Origin: Methylococcaceae bacterium | Lineage (GTDB): Bacteria > Pseudomonadota > Gammaproteobacteria > Methylococcales > Methylomonadaceae | Assembly (NCBI GenBank): GCA_021647145.1 | Contig: JAKIVF010000001.1 | Location: forward strand, 5,794-69,793 | DNA length: 64,000 bases | Direction of reading: 5' to 3' | Shown: positions 35,812 to 45,801 of the stretch, one piece after another | How the letters are laid out: each line of letters begins with the position of its first letter | Numbering within the stretch: the stretch's first letter is position 1 | Made by a program: the position numbers and the translations under genes | Notes under the pieces: model-generated | What the model saw: only the letters and a program-made list of their open reading frames with translations | What the model was told of the DNA's origin: nothing | Database searches by the model: none

Positions 35812-36891
35812 ATGAAAGAATTGCGAGTTGAGTTAAAAGAAAACAGTTACCCGATTTATATTGGCTCTGGATTATTAACGCAAAAGGAATTATTGATAAA
35901 GCATATCAAATCAAAACAAGTGTTAATTGTTACCAATGTTACGGTAGCCCCCTACTATTTATCATTTTTACAAAAAAGTTTAGTAGAGTTTCAAGTTGTT
36001 ACTATTGAACTACCTGATGGTGAGCAATATAAAAACCTGGAAAATATCAATAAAATTTTTGATCATTTACTTGAGAATAAATACAGTAGAAATGCAACAT
36101 TAATTGCACTAGGTGGTGGTGTGGTTGGTGATATGGGTGGATTTGCTGCAGCATGCTATCAACGAGGTATCCCTTTTATCCAGATTCCAACAACTGTCTT
36201 GGCTCAAGTGGACTCATCCGTTGGAGGAAAAACAGGTGTAAATCATCCTCTAGGTAAAAATATGATAGGTGCTTTTTATCAACCGCAGTGTGTCATTGCA
36301 GACATGGATGTATTGGATACTTTAGATGATCGACAATTAATTGCAGGTATTGCAGAAGTTATAAAATATGGATTGATTCGAGATTTAGAATTTTTTGAGT
36401 GGTTAGAAAAAAATATAGGATTATTACTTGCGAGAAATAAAGAGGCATTAGCCTATGTGATAGAAAGATCCTGTCTCAATAAAGCAGAAGTTGTGGTGGA
36501 AGATGAATTTGAATCAGGTATTCGGGCAACGCTAAATTTAGGGCATACATTTGGCCATGCAATTGAAACAGGGATGGGTTATGGCATGTATCTTCATGGT
36601 GAAGCCGTTTCGATAGGCATATGCTATGCTGCGGACCTTTCTAAGAGAATGGGGTGGATAACAGTTGATGATATGGAAAGGGTTATTGCCTTATTAAGAT
36701 TAGCCCAGCTACCTGTATGCCCTCCTAAGGAAATGAATGCTAAACAGTTTTTAGATTTAATGGCTGTAGATAAAAAAAATGTTGATGGAAAAATAAGACT
36801 GATTTTACTTGAATCTATTGGTAAAGCAACATTGCCGGTAAGTGTAGATCAATTGCTTCTTGAGCAAACTTTGAATGATTATGCAGGATAA
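35812..36891 (+). CDS. aroB: 3-dehydroquinate synthase
   Basis: NAD-dependent cyclisation of DAHP to 3-dehydroquinate. The 359 residues have DGEQYKN near 69-75, the NAD loop [14 protein letters not shown] near 101-114, the metal and substrate segment [22 protein letters not shown] near 140-161, and the Zn ligands in GHTFGHAIE near 246-254. Fully consistent with family length; no oddities. It ends 18 bases before the DamX-like gene. Confidence 0.97.
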   Translation: MKELRVELKENSYPIYIGSGLLTQKELLIKHIKSKQVLIVTNVTVAPYYLSFLQKSLVEFQVVTIELPDGEQYKNLENINKIFDHLLENKYSRNATLIALGGGVVGDMGGFAAACYQRGIPFIQIPTTVLAQVDSSVGGKTGVNHPLGKNMIGAFYQPQCVIADMDVLDTLDDRQLIAGIAEVIKYGLIRDLEFFEWLEKNIGLLLARNKEALAYVIERSCLNKAEVVVEDEFESGIRATLNLGHTFGHAIETGMGYGMYLHGEAVSIGICYAADLSKRMGWITVDDMERVIALLRLAQLPVCPPKEMNAKQFLDLMAVDKKNVDGKIRLILLESIGKATLPVSVDQLLLEQTLNDYAG

Positions 36892-36909
36892 TGAATCGCC
36901 AGTTTTCGA

Positions 36910-38439
36910 ATGAATAAAATTCACATGCCCAAGATAAAGAATGTTGAATCCGCTTTGTTAACATTAGAGCGCGCTCAGAAATTGCATTTATTGATCCACT
37001 TGATTACAAATCTTAAACAGTCTTTGGTTATCTGTGGACCCAATGGTATAGGGAAAACAGTTTTAATTGATGAGCTAACAAAATGCGATAAGGATATATT
37101 ATCACTCGTTTGTATTCAAGGGACATCTGATTTAAGTTTTGATGATTTTCAATATCAACTAGTACGATTGTTAGAAAATCAACTTAATTTTGATGCTGAA
37201 AATCAAGATATCTCAGATGTTTTATCAATGCTTGATAAAAATAATCAAAAGGTTGTTGTTGTTTTTGATGATGCGGGACAATTAATGCCCGGGCTGATTG
37301 ATACTCTTATTGAATTTGCTAGTGAAAATAGATGTTTAAAAATTGTATTTTCTTTAACTCTTGATGACATACAATTTAAAAAAAGTTCTGACCGTAGGAT
37401 AGATGATTGTCATTTTATAGATATTCCCCCTTTAACAGAAAAACAATGTGGTGTTTTTTTAAAAAGTCTATCTGCCCGACCAGGGGTTAATTTAGAGTTT
37501 AATAATATTAATGAGCAGTTAATAGAAAAAATATACAAAAAAACGAATGGAGTTCCTGGGGAAATAATTTATGAAGTATCAAAAGATAATAATTTTAATA
37601 TTATCAGTTTAGAAAAATATAAATGGATTGGGCTCGCATTAATTGCTGCATTAATATTGACTGTACTAGCTAGTTTTTTATTTAGTGATGAACCTGAAGT
37701 AAACCAGAGTGTAGATAAAAATAACTTGGCTTTACAAAATAATAAAACTAAAAAGGTTGAAAAAACAAACTATTATGTTCAGCCTGAGGCAGATGTGGAA
37801 ATAAATAATTCACAAGTGATTCCAGTTGATAAAGTTAACATGAAAGAACTGAAAGAAAGTTTTCCTGATAAAAACCTTGTTAAAAAATTTGATCATAAAA
37901 CTAAAGTAGCAGAAAAAAAAGTTGAAAAAGTCGCTTTTCCTCAGAAAAAAGAGAAAGAAAGCTCAAAATTTCAAGAGTTAATAGAAAAAAATAAAATTGT
38001 TGAATTGGTTGGTAAAAATACTGAGAAAAAAATAAGCCTAGAAAAACCAAGTAAAGCATTAATAAATAAGGATAGATTTCAAGCTTCTATTGAGAATAAA
38101 AAGAAGACTGATAAAAAAAATGAAGAGCAAAAAAAAGACGTGACCATAAGAGCTGATGATAGTATGTGGGTTTTAAAGCAAGATAAAAATCATTACACTA
38201 TGCAGCTAATTGTCTTATCTACACAGGATGCTGTGTCAGGTTTTTTGTCAGAATATAAAGGTCTTTCTAATAATCTTAAGTTTTTTAGAAAAAGAAAGCA
38301 GGGAGATAATCAATATGTTGTCATTTACGGTTCTTTTAAAGATGCAGCAACAGCATCCTTAAAAATGAAATCTTTACCTGCTCGATTTAGAAAAGCATGG
38401 ATTAGAAGTTTTAGAGGGTTACAAGAGATGATTAAATAA
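36910..38439 (+). CDS. DamX-like AAA + SPOR division protein
   Basis: Inner-membrane protein of 509 residues at the damX locus. An ExeA-type AAA ATPase domain (about 15-225) has a P-loop [10 protein letters not shown] near 41-50 and a DDAG Walker-B-like box near 116-119. A membrane helix spans about 237-256. A long Lys/Glu-rich linker (about 260-415) leads to a C-terminal SPOR domain (about 425-505) that binds denuded glycan at the septum ([10 protein letters not shown] start). The linker is very Lys-rich even for this family. The order aroB-damX-hemE is conserved, although E. coli DamX itself lacks a full ATPase. Confidence 0.88.
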   Translation: MNKIHMPKIKNVESALLTLERAQKLHLLIHLITNLKQSLVICGPNGIGKTVLIDELTKCDKDILSLVCIQGTSDLSFDDFQYQLVRLLENQLNFDAENQDISDVLSMLDKNNQKVVVVFDDAGQLMPGLIDTLIEFASENRCLKIVFSLTLDDIQFKKSSDRRIDDCHFIDIPPLTEKQCGVFLKSLSARPGVNLEFNNINEQLIEKIYKKTNGVPGEIIYEVSKDNNFNIISLEKYKWIGLALIAALILTVLASFLFSDEPEVNQSVDKNNLALQNNKTKKVEKTNYYVQPEADVEINNSQVIPVDKVNMKELKESFPDKNLVKKFDHKTKVAEKKVEKVAFPQKKEKESSKFQELIEKNKIVELVGKNTEKKISLEKPSKALINKDRFQASIENKKKTDKKNEEQKKDVTIRADDSMWVLKQDKNHYTMQLIVLSTQDAVSGFLSEYKGLSNNLKFFRKRKQGDNQYVVIYGSFKDAATASLKMKSLPARFRKAWIRSFRGLQEMIK

Positions 38440-38444
38440 AAAAT

Positions 38445-39509
38445 ATGATAGCTTTAAAAAATGATATTTTCATTAAAACGTTACTTAAACAGCCGGTTGA
38501 CAGAACTCCTGTCTGGATGATGAGACAGGCAGGGCGTTATTTGCCTGAATATAGAGCTATCCGCGCAAAAGCAGGCAGTTTTTTAGATTTGTGCACTAAT
38601 CCTGAGTTAGCTTGCGAAGTGACTTTACAGCCGTTAGAGCGGTTTGATTTTGATGCGGCAATATTATTTTCTGATATTCTAACAATTCCAGATGCAATGG
38701 GTTTAGGGTTATTCTTTAGTGAAGGGGAAGGACCAAAATTTAGAAACCCTGTCAGAACTGAAAATGATATCCGGAATTTACCTATCCCTGACCCTGGTAG
38801 CGATTTAAGATATGTTATTGATGCGGTTAGCTTAATCAGAAAAAATTTACAGGGTAAAGTACCTTTAATAGGTTTTTCCGGAAGTCCTTGGACGCTGGCT
38901 ACTTATATGGTTGAAGGTAGTAGTAGTAAAAGTTTTGAGAAAGTTAAGGGGTTGATGTATCAACAACCTAAATTAATGCACCTTATGTTAGATAAGCTTG
39001 CTCAATCTGTTGCTTTATATTTGAATGCTCAAATAGAAGCAGGCGCGCAAGCTGTTATGGTCTTTGATACATGGGGTGGTATGTTATCTACTGAAGATTA
39101 TTTAGAATTCTCATTAAATTATGCAAAGCAGGTTCGTTCTTTACTTAATACGAATAAAAGTGGAGTAGAAGTTCCGACTATTTTTTTCACAAAAGGTGGT
39201 GGATTGTGGCTAGAGAAAATGGCTGATGCTGGATATAGTGCTTTAGGATTAGATTGGCAAACGGACATTTCTAAAGCAAGAGATCGAATAGGAAAACAAG
39301 TGGCATTACAAGGAAATATGGATCCTATTGCATTATATGGAGAGCCAGAGTTGATAAGAGAAAAAGTTAAATCAATTTTGCAAAAATATGGAAAAGGCTC
39401 AGGACATGTTTTTAATTTAGGGCATGGGATTTTGCCTGATGTAAACCCCGAACATGTAAAGGTAATGGTTGATGCTGTGCATGAGTTTAGCTCTCAATAT
39501 CACTTGTGA
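38445..39509 (+). CDS. hemE: uroporphyrinogen decarboxylase
   Basis: Decarboxylates uroporphyrinogen III to coproporphyrinogen III in heme synthesis. The 354-residue length is standard. Signature segments are [16 protein letters not shown] near 22-37, [18 protein letters not shown] near 67-84, [16 protein letters not shown] near 142-157 and a C-terminal [10 protein letters not shown] near 322-331. It is separated from the DamX-like gene by only a few bases and ends at a clear bidirectional terminator. Confidence 0.97.
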   Translation: MIALKNDIFIKTLLKQPVDRTPVWMMRQAGRYLPEYRAIRAKAGSFLDLCTNPELACEVTLQPLERFDFDAAILFSDILTIPDAMGLGLFFSEGEGPKFRNPVRTENDIRNLPIPDPGSDLRYVIDAVSLIRKNLQGKVPLIGFSGSPWTLATYMVEGSSSKSFEKVKGLMYQQPKLMHLMLDKLAQSVALYLNAQIEAGAQAVMVFDTWGGMLSTEDYLEFSLNYAKQVRSLLNTNKSGVEVPTIFFTKGGGLWLEKMADAGYSALGLDWQTDISKARDRIGKQVALQGNMDPIALYGEPELIREKVKSILQKYGKGSGHVFNLGHGILPDVNPEHVKVMVDAVHEFSSQYHL

Positions 39510-39554
39510 AGTAAGAAGGATTTATATAAAGCAAAGCCAGCTTTCCAAATAATA

Positions 39555-39589
39555 AAAAACCCAAATATAAAAGATATATTTGGGTTTTT
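39555..39589. terminator. bidirectional Rho-independent terminator
   Basis: 14-bp perfect stem (arms 39555-39568 and 39576-39589) with the core ACCCAAATAT. It starts with an A-run and ends with a T-run, so it works in both directions. It separates hemE from the converging small secreted-protein gene. Confidence 0.88.
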
Positions 39590-39607
39590 AAATAACGTTA
39601 CCTTATA

Positions 39608-39919
39608 CTAATCAAGAGCAGATTTTGCTCCATCCATAGCTCCTTTAGTCGCATCTTCAGTGATAGAACCTCTTTTTGCACCATCTACTGCGCCTTCGAC
39701 TCCTCCTTTTGCTCCATCAGTTACTACATCTTTTGCAGTGTCAGTGATTGACCCATCTTGTAATTTATCTGAAGCTTTTTTTGCAGTACCTAGGTTATCA
39801 GCCGTTTTTTTTGTCTCTTTTGCCGTTTCAGCAGTACTGGTGACATCGCCTAAATTTAAAGCCATAATATTTTGTGAGCTAAGTAAAAAAAGGCTGGTGA
39901 AGATTATTTTTTTTAACAT
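39608..39919 (-). CDS. small secreted Ala/Gly/Asp-rich repeat protein
   Basis: Not recognised. 103 residues with a signal peptide (about 1-20, ending IMA). The mature part has no Cys and no aromatic residues. It is built of short related units such as DGSITDTAKD, DGAKGGVEGAVDGAK and GSITEDATKGAMDGAK, so DGAK occurs three times and SIT(D/E) twice. That suggests an amphipathic or disordered periplasmic or surface protein grown by internal duplication. It has an AAGAAAA-type weak Shine-Dalgarno, is alone between two terminator-like regions, and ends 19 bases before the hemE terminator. Confidence 0.75.
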   Translation of the reverse strand: MLKKIIFTSLFLLSSQNIMALNLGDVTSTAETAKETKKTADNLGTAKKASDKLQDGSITDTAKDVVTDGAKGGVEGAVDGAKRGSITEDATKGAMDGAKSALD

Positions 39920-40319
39920 TTTTTCTTCCTATATAGTCATGAAAGTTGTAGTGAATAATTAAGGGCTGTTGTTTTGAAAAACTTGCTAGAAAGCTTTACT
40001 TTCCCCTGTTTCTTGGTGAGAGGGCTAACGTATTGTTTTTCCATCATCACTATTCTATATCTTAAGCAGTATACGAGCCAGTTTATTTTAGGGAATGTAA
40101 GTTATTAGGGGCATTATAATATTTTTAATTTTTTGTAGTGTCTAATGTATCAATTTTATGAAGCTTGAACAGTGTAAAAGTAAAAGGGTTTTAAGCGTCT
40201 GTATTTGGAGACACTATTGTTTATATTTAAGATGCTAAAAAGATAAATGAAGCAACAATTGATTTTTATCTTACTTTATCAATTAGTTATTGATAGGTGG
40301 TAAAAGATGTTCGCTATAT
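39920..40319. other. 400-base gap upstream of the small secreted protein
   Basis: It should hold the promoter of the secreted-protein gene. A 36-codon basic frame on the minus strand (39937-40047) lacks a Shine-Dalgarno and is not called. AAGATAAA/TTTATCTT arms near 40239-40272 form a weak stem. I see no tRNA or known RNA family. Confidence 0.4.
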
Positions 40320-41198
40320 TTACTCTAGTAGCTTGCTATGTAAGCCTCCAAGACGAAAAAAGGTACGTAAATCAGCAAGATCTTTTTTATGATGCTCCGG
40401 AAGATTATCTCGAAAAACGTGAAGTTGTTCAATAACTCCTTGATTTAGCTTATCGCAGCGAGAATGGCTTTTGATTGCAACCATATAAGGTGCTAAAAAA
40501 GTTGAATAGAGATAAGCCTCTTTGAGGTGTTTTGATGTTAATCTTTTAAAATCCTCTAATAAAAAGGCGGCTCGCAAAGAATAGATATAATCCAAAGTAA
40601 AAAGCTCAGGTTGAGATTCTGAGTATTGGTATGCAAAATCAGATATAGATTTTTCAGACTTCAAATGACCAAAATCAACAAGATAAAGTCCTCCATTTTT
40701 TTTAAGAATACGATTAAGTTCTAAAAATGTTTCCTCCAAAGCGACAATATTTGGTAAGTGATGTAAGGCAACAGTAGAAATAACAGCATCTATTGTCTGG
40801 TTGTCAAAAAAGGAAAGATCAGTGATATTTCCCTTACGAAAGTCAACGTTCTTCAATCCTTGTTCAGTAATATAGTTTTGTGCTTTTTCAAGCATGCCAG
40901 TCGAAAGGTCGATACCAATGAAATTTGTCTTTGGGTTTAACCTGGCAACCATTGCTAGTTGAGTTGCTGGGCCACAGCCTAAATCTACAACTGTATCACC
41001 TGAATTTATAATTTCACATATTTGTGCGCAATGAAACAAATAAACAGGTGCCATAACACCATCTTCGCGCCCTGCACGAGTGTACGCAGAAACCTTTTTA
41101 AGGTCATCCATCACAAGGTCAGGTTCATTAACTCGTGGACTTTGTTTGTGAGTGATTAGTTCGCGTAGTAATGTTTTAAGAATAGATACACTTGGCAT
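40320..41198 (-). CDS. class I SAM-dependent methyltransferase
   Basis: 292 residues. The Rossmann-type methyltransferase core lies at about 70-190: motif I VVDLGCGPATQ (73-83), the acidic loop GIDLSTGMLEKAQ near 96-108, motif II DAVISTVALHHLPN near 132-145, and NGGLYLVDFGHL near 168-179. The C-terminal 100 residues are helical and not recognised; the substrate cannot be predicted. It is separate from its neighbours (113-base gap), and no pathway partner is evident. Confidence 0.85.
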   Translation of the reverse strand: MPSVSILKTLLRELITHKQSPRVNEPDLVMDDLKKVSAYTRAGREDGVMAPVYLFHCAQICEIINSGDTVVDLGCGPATQLAMVARLNPKTNFIGIDLSTGMLEKAQNYITEQGLKNVDFRKGNITDLSFFDNQTIDAVISTVALHHLPNIVALEETFLELNRILKKNGGLYLVDFGHLKSEKSISDFAYQYSESQPELFTLDYIYSLRAAFLLEDFKRLTSKHLKEAYLYSTFLAPYMVAIKSHSRCDKLNQGVIEQLHVFRDNLPEHHKKDLADLRTFFRLGGLHSKLLE

Positions 41199-41311
41199 TT
41201 TGAAATTCTATACTAATTGTAATAATTATTATTTGGACTTCGATAATAAGGCGACAGGTGGGAAATACCCATCATATCTTGTACTAAAGCTTAAGAATCG
41301 ATAGAGTTGTT

Positions 41312-42166
41312 TTAAACTTTTTTCAATCGATACAATGCAGAAATATCTTCATCTGCATAGCCTTGCTCAATTAACTTTTCATAGTCTGCTAAAGTTTGTT
41401 CTATTACGTTTGTAACTGCCCCTGATTGTTGAGCCATTTTTTTACAAATGACTAAATCTTTTTTGTGTAAAGCCACTTTAAAACCAGGCTTAAATGTTTC
41501 TAGCAGCATACTTGTTCCTCTATTTTGTAGAAACCAGTTGTTTGCCGCTCCCCCTGAAATTACATCAATCACTGCATTCATTTCTAAACCTTGTGATTGA
41601 CCAAAAGCTAATGCTTCGGTAACGGCTTGATTAATACCCGCAGCCATTATCTGGTTAACAGCCTTCGCTCCTTGGCCTGAACCAGTATGTCCAATATGAA
41701 TAATTCGGGAGCCTATTATTTCTAAAACGGGCAGTACTTTTTTTAGGGTTTTTTTATCACCACCGACCATAATAGCAAGTGATCCGTTTTTTGCACCTTC
41801 TGCACCGCCAGAAACGGGAGCATCAAGGAATAAAACTTGTTTTTTGGATAAAATTCTGGCGGCTTTTTGAGCTGTTTCGATACTGACAGTTGATAAGTCA
41901 ATGACAACACTGTTCGGTTTTATAGTTTCTGCTATCGCGTTTATCATTTGTAAAACATCTATATCTTTTGATACGCAGATCAGAATAATATCAACTTGTT
42001 CTGCTAGTTCCTGAGGAGAAGAACAAGGGGTTAAATTTATCTCCTTACCAAAATCTGTCGCTTTCTTGTGGGTTCTGTTATAAATAGCGTCAAGTAAACC
42101 TGATTTAGCAATATTTCGTGCCATTCCAAGTCCTATTGTTCCTAAGCCTATTACGCCTACTTTCAT
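41312..42166 (-). CDS. 3-hydroxyisobutyrate dehydrogenase family oxidoreductase
   Basis: NAD(P)-dependent beta-hydroxyacid dehydrogenase of 284 residues. The N-terminal dinucleotide loop is GLGTIGLGMARN near 7-18. DAPVSGGAEGAKNGSLAIMVGG near 116-137 is the family substrate signature, and the catalytic Lys is in GSGQGAKAVNQ near 161-171. By sequence it could be 2-hydroxy-3-oxopropionate (tartronate semialdehyde) reductase, 3-hydroxyisobutyrate dehydrogenase or a glyoxylate/succinic semialdehyde reductase. The context (overlapping the BatD gene by 4 bases) does not decide between them. Confidence 0.88.
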   Translation of the reverse strand: MKVGVIGLGTIGLGMARNIAKSGLLDAIYNRTHKKATDFGKEINLTPCSSPQELAEQVDIILICVSKDIDVLQMINAIAETIKPNSVVIDLSTVSIETAQKAARILSKKQVLFLDAPVSGGAEGAKNGSLAIMVGGDKKTLKKVLPVLEIIGSRIIHIGHTGSGQGAKAVNQIMAAGINQAVTEALAFGQSQGLEMNAVIDVISGGAANNWFLQNRGTSMLLETFKPGFKVALHKKDLVICKKMAQQSGAVTNVIEQTLADYEKLIEQGYADEDISALYRLKKV

Positions 42167-44001
42167 ATTCTATAAAGTGGTTCTAAAGTGTTATCTGTTT
42201 TTTTGTTTAATCTTTCTAGTGCATTGTGCTCAGCAAAGGCCTGGAATAATTTTTTACCTTCCCAGTGTGGTAATGGGGATGTCGAGTATAAGTTTTTGTT
42301 TAATTTAATAATTTCATCACTTAAACGAAACTCACAGTGAGATGCAATAGTTGATAAGTTAGTTTCATTATATTTTAGTCTTCCCCAGTCTAATAATGCA
42401 TTTTTAGCTTCTATCTGGTTATTTTCCTTACAGACTTGTTTGATCGTTTTAACGATTTTTTTCAGTTTTAACTGTTCAGGCGTAATTGGCACTCTTTCTT
42501 TTTTGGGTGGTTTTTTATTTAATAACAGAGTTGCAAGCCAGCCACAAGCTAGTAAAAGCGAAAACCATTTCCACAAACTATTATCTACTTCGTGAGCAAC
42601 TGGTTCAGGTTTAGTTGTTTCAAGTTGTGTGGGAGATAAAATTTGATTGTTAGTAGAGGGTTGCGCAGAAGAAATTACAGTAACCGTTGTTTCTGGAATT
42701 GTTGCTATTTCCATTTTCTGAGTTTTAGTATTAAACCAAGGTATTTCTATCGCTGGTAGAGTATAGTCCCCTGGCTCTGATGGAATATAAACTATTTTCT
42801 GTTCTCTTAAGGAAATTAGGCCATCAGTATTTTTTTGTTCTTTTAAACTAGGTTGGTCTGAATAAGTCTTTAATTTATAATCTGAAGATTCTGTGTGCAA
42901 ATCAGGTAATTGGGCTGACATGGTGCCTTTAGCTAAGATAGTTAAAGTTCGTGTTAACGGTTCCCCAGTTTTTATTTGATGAATATCCTCGGACCATTTT
43001 TCCTCAAGATAAAGTTGTTCAGATGGAATCCAGTGTTTTCCAGAGAAATCTTTGGGTGCTGGTTTGACTTTTAGTGTAATTTCTTTTGAGCTTACTCGTT
43101 TTGTAGTTGTTTGTCGGGAGTTGAAGAAACCATTAAACCTGGGACGATTGTTGGAAACCACATTGGCAGTTAACACTAGGGGTTTAATTGTTCTAGTGCC
43201 ACTTTTTTGAGGAAAAATTGCATATTTCCTCTCTGTAACAAGGTAATTAACTCCACTTAGTTCGGTATTGTAATTTTTATCTTCACCTATTTGCTCAATA
43301 ATAGCATCATTTAGTTCAGGCTCATTTAAACTTGCTTGTGATATTTGTACTCTTTGAAAAAAACGAAGAGTATAAATAACTTGTGCTTGAACATAAGGCG
43401 TTAGAGAAGAAACTTCAACGTCTAAAAATAAATCTTGATTGCTCGCATTGTTTTGGCTGTTGGTGGTATTTTTAGTGATTAATAGCGTGGCAGGTTGGCT
43501 GACATCATTGCCGAAAGAAATGGGGGGAATAGATAGGTCGCCCGTTTTTTTAGCCATAACATTTAGTATCCATTGAATAGTCCGTCTATACCTTCCATTA
43601 ACTAATGAATTTTGTCTTTGTTGAGTCTCGTTTAATATTGTAAAGTTCTCCTCCAAAGGGCTAAAGTCTGGTTGGCCATCAGGTGGTTGAGTAGAAGTAA
43701 ATATTATTTGAAACGATTCATTAATTTTGACGGGAGTTCGGTCTACTGTGGTTTTAATTTCTGTTGCGAAAACCATTTGGCTTGAAATAAAAAATAGAAC
43801 TAAACTTAGGCAACTGGAAGCAAATAACCTATCCACTTTACTTGGCTTTTTGTCCGTCTTCAACCTAATAGATTCGGTTACATTGCTTGCTATGCATCCT
43901 GCATAAGAAGATAGAATACAAATAAAGAATCTTTGTAAAATGAGTGGGTTATATATTTTCAGCTGCCTTATGGTTTGAGAGTAATTTTTTCTAAACATCA
44001 T
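42163..44001 (-). CDS. BatD family envelope protein
   Basis: Protein of the Bat (Bacteroides aerotolerance-type) cluster, 612 residues from the ATG at 44001. The BatD beta-domain (about 85-430) includes INESFQIIFTSTQPPDG and GTRTIKPL; a membrane helix lies near 483-498 and a cytoplasmic tail follows. The N-terminus is odd: about 60 residues precede the obvious signal peptide (61-79, ending VFA). A GTG at 43836 would put that signal at the true start (557 residues). The gene follows BatB by 3 bases and overlaps the next gene, so the start stays open. Confidence 0.82.
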   Translation of the reverse strand: MMFRKNYSQTIRQLKIYNPLILQRFFICILSSYAGCIASNVTESIRLKTDKKPSKVDRLFASSCLSLVLFFISSQMVFATEIKTTVDRTPVKINESFQIIFTSTQPPDGQPDFSPLEENFTILNETQQRQNSLVNGRYRRTIQWILNVMAKKTGDLSIPPISFGNDVSQPATLLITKNTTNSQNNASNQDLFLDVEVSSLTPYVQAQVIYTLRFFQRVQISQASLNEPELNDAIIEQIGEDKNYNTELSGVNYLVTERKYAIFPQKSGTRTIKPLVLTANVVSNNRPRFNGFFNSRQTTTKRVSSKEITLKVKPAPKDFSGKHWIPSEQLYLEEKWSEDIHQIKTGEPLTRTLTILAKGTMSAQLPDLHTESSDYKLKTYSDQPSLKEQKNTDGLISLREQKIVYIPSEPGDYTLPAIEIPWFNTKTQKMEIATIPETTVTVISSAQPSTNNQILSPTQLETTKPEPVAHEVDNSLWKWFSLLLACGWLATLLLNKKPPKKERVPITPEQLKLKKIVKTIKQVCKENNQIEAKNALLDWGRLKYNETNLSTIASHCEFRLSDEIIKLNKNLYSTSPLPHWEGKKLFQAFAEHNALERLNKKTDNTLEPLYRI

Positions 44002-44004
44002 CTT

Positions 44005-45801
44005 TTATTGGTTGCGCTGCTTGTATTGGTATTTGAATTTACGTTTCAATAAACCAGCGGGATCGTCAGGTATTCGGTTAAGCCATTGTTCATTAGCTTG
44101 TTTTGATTCGTCATATTCTAAATCTTTTTCTATTGGTACGGGCTCGGTTTTTTTTGAATCTTTAGTTTTGTCTTTAAGGTCTTCTGAATCATCAGGTTCA
44201 GATTTTTCCATTGGTTGTTGTTCTGATTCCTTGGTTTCAGTATTTTGCTTAGCGTTTTTTTCTGATTTTTCCTGTTTAGTTTTATTTTTGTTGTCAGACT
44301 GTTTTGAGTTGCTATCCTTGTCTTTATTGTCTTTATTGTCTTTATTGTCTTTATTGTCTTTATTGTCTTTATTGTCTTTATTGTCTTTATTGTCTTTATT
44401 GTCTTTATTGTCTTTATTGTCTTGCTGCTGATTTTTTTGTTGTTTTTCTAGCTCTTTTTCGACTTGCTGGATATTAAATTTAGCATCTTCATTAGAAGGG
44501 TCTTTTTGTAATGATTTTTTATAGGATTCGATCGCCTCAGGTAACTTACCTGATTTAGCCAGGGCATTACCTAAGTTATAAAGCCCAGTGGCGGATTGAT
44601 CATTTTGTAATGTAGAAATAGCTTTATCATAATGTCCAGCTTTATATTGTGCGGCCGCTTTCCATTGTGGTTGGCTAAATTTTTCTGCAGCTTGTTGGTA
44701 TTTTTTTTGAGTAAATGCTTGTTGTGCTGTTTGGTCAGGTGTTTTCCATAAATCATTCCATTCCAGTGCGTAACTTGTTTTAGGGAAGGGGAATAAACAA
44801 AGTAGGGCTAACGATAATAAACCTTTTCTAAAAAAGAAGGCAGCGAAAGGTAAAATAATTAATAATAACCATGGGCCTTTTTCGTTCCATTGATCAATTA
44901 ATAAATTATTGTCTACGCTGTTTTTATTTTTTGCTGGTGTTTGTAGTTGGCTTAGTATTGCTTCAACGTCACTATTATCATTTGTTATCGTTTTATAAAC
45001 ACCATTGCCTGCTTTTGCCAAACGGGCTAATTCGCTAACATTGAGTTTAGGTATATTAATATTTCCCAATGCATCCTTAAAAAAACCTCCACTGGCTTTT
45101 TTAATCGGAGCCCCGCCCTCTGTACCTACTCCAAGGATAGATAGGTGATAACCTGAGAGCGCTTCAACTTTAGAGATTGATCGCTCAAAATCAATACCGT
45201 CAGTGATTAATAGTATTTCACCCGACTGTAGTCCTGCTTGTTTTAATAATTTGACAGCAATCGATAAAGCTAATGGGGTATTACTTCCTTGAACAGGGAT
45301 GATATCAGTGGTTAACGCTGGAAGTTGATTCGCTATCGTTTCAGTATCAGTTGTTAAGGGAGTAACTGTAAAAGCATCACCGGCGTAGACTAATAAAGCG
45401 GTTTGTCCGTCTTTTCGCTGATTTAAAATATCGGCAATTTTATACCTTGCCATAGCTAAACGATTAGGCTTTATATCTGCTGCCTCCATAGATTGGGATA
45501 AGTCTAAAACGATGACTAATGCTGCATCATTTCTAAACACAGGTGAAGGCAGTCTTTCCCATGTAGGCCCTGCCAGGGCAATGATGATTAACAGGCTGGC
45601 AAGTCCCCCCAGGATTAATGCCCAACGATTTTTTTCTATGGGGCGTTCTTGTAAAATAAAAGGCAATAGTTCAGCATCGCATACATTTGACCAGTTACCT
45701 TGGTTCAGTTTATTTTTAAGCAATAAAACATAAATAGTGATTGCAGGAATTAAAGATAATAACCAAAAAGGCCTAATAAAATGGAATTCAGCTAAATTCA
45801 T
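44005..45801 (-). CDS. BatB/BatC fusion: VWA domain plus TPR repeats
   Basis: 598 residues from the ATG at 45801 (GAGG Shine-Dalgarno; ATGA overlap with the BatA gene). Two membrane helices (about 8-28, 60-78) precede a VWA domain (about 92-290) with intact MIDAS DLSQS (D100, S102, S104). A further helix (about 305-345) leads to TPR-like repeats (about 370-460). A low-complexity linker holds an (Asn-Lys-Asp)11 run and a charged C-terminus. In other bacteria BatB and BatC are often separate genes; here VWA and TPR parts are fused. The role is unproven; MoxR-Bat sets are linked to envelope stress and metal or protein-complex handling. Confidence 0.88.
   Translation of the reverse strand: MNLAEFHFIRPFWLLSLIPAITIYVLLLKNKLNQGNWSNVCDAELLPFILQERPIEKNRWALILGGLASLLIIIALAGPTWERLPSPVFRNDAALVIVLDLSQSMEAADIKPNRLAMARYKIADILNQRKDGQTALLVYAGDAFTVTPLTTDTETIANQLPALTTDIIPVQGSNTPLALSIAVKLLKQAGLQSGEILLITDGIDFERSISKVEALSGYHLSILGVGTEGGAPIKKASGGFFKDALGNINIPKLNVSELARLAKAGNGVYKTITNDNSDVEAILSQLQTPAKNKNSVDNNLLIDQWNEKGPWLLLIILPFAAFFFRKGLLSLALLCLFPFPKTSYALEWNDLWKTPDQTAQQAFTQKKYQQAAEKFSQPQWKAAAQYKAGHYDKAISTLQNDQSATGLYNLGNALAKSGKLPEAIESYKKSLQKDPSNEDAKFNIQQVEKELEKQQKNQQQDNKDNKDNKDNKDNKDNKDNKDNKDNKDNKDNKDKDSNSKQSDNKNKTKQEKSEKNAKQNTETKESEQQPMEKSEPDDSEDLKDKTKDSKKTEPVPIEKDLEYDESKQANEQWLNRIPDDPAGLLKRKFKYQYKQRNQ
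44320..44418. repeat. eleven perfect 9-bp tandem repeats (NKD)n in batB
   Basis: Unit GTCTTTATT on the plus strand, eleven perfect copies over 99 bases, plus a partial twelfth copy. On the coding strand each unit is AATAAAGAC, giving Asn-Lys-Asp. Perfect identity at the nucleotide level suggests recent expansion by slippage; because the unit is a multiple of three, copy-number changes keep the frame. Confidence 0.95.

Noticed and set aside
39937..40047. 36-codon basic reading frame on the minus strand before the small secreted-protein gene
   Set aside because: No Shine-Dalgarno, no recognisable protein features, and it overlaps where the promoter and leader of the next gene should be.
44320..44418. 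The 9-bp tandem array as a CRISPR or iteron array
   Set aside because: No spacers, units directly adjacent, and the array is in frame within a coding gene.
44012..44431. Long plus-strand frame rich in Leu and Ser opposite the BatB gene
   Set aside because: It is the complement of the NKD repeat and Lys/Asp-rich linker; BatB itself is clearly the coding strand.
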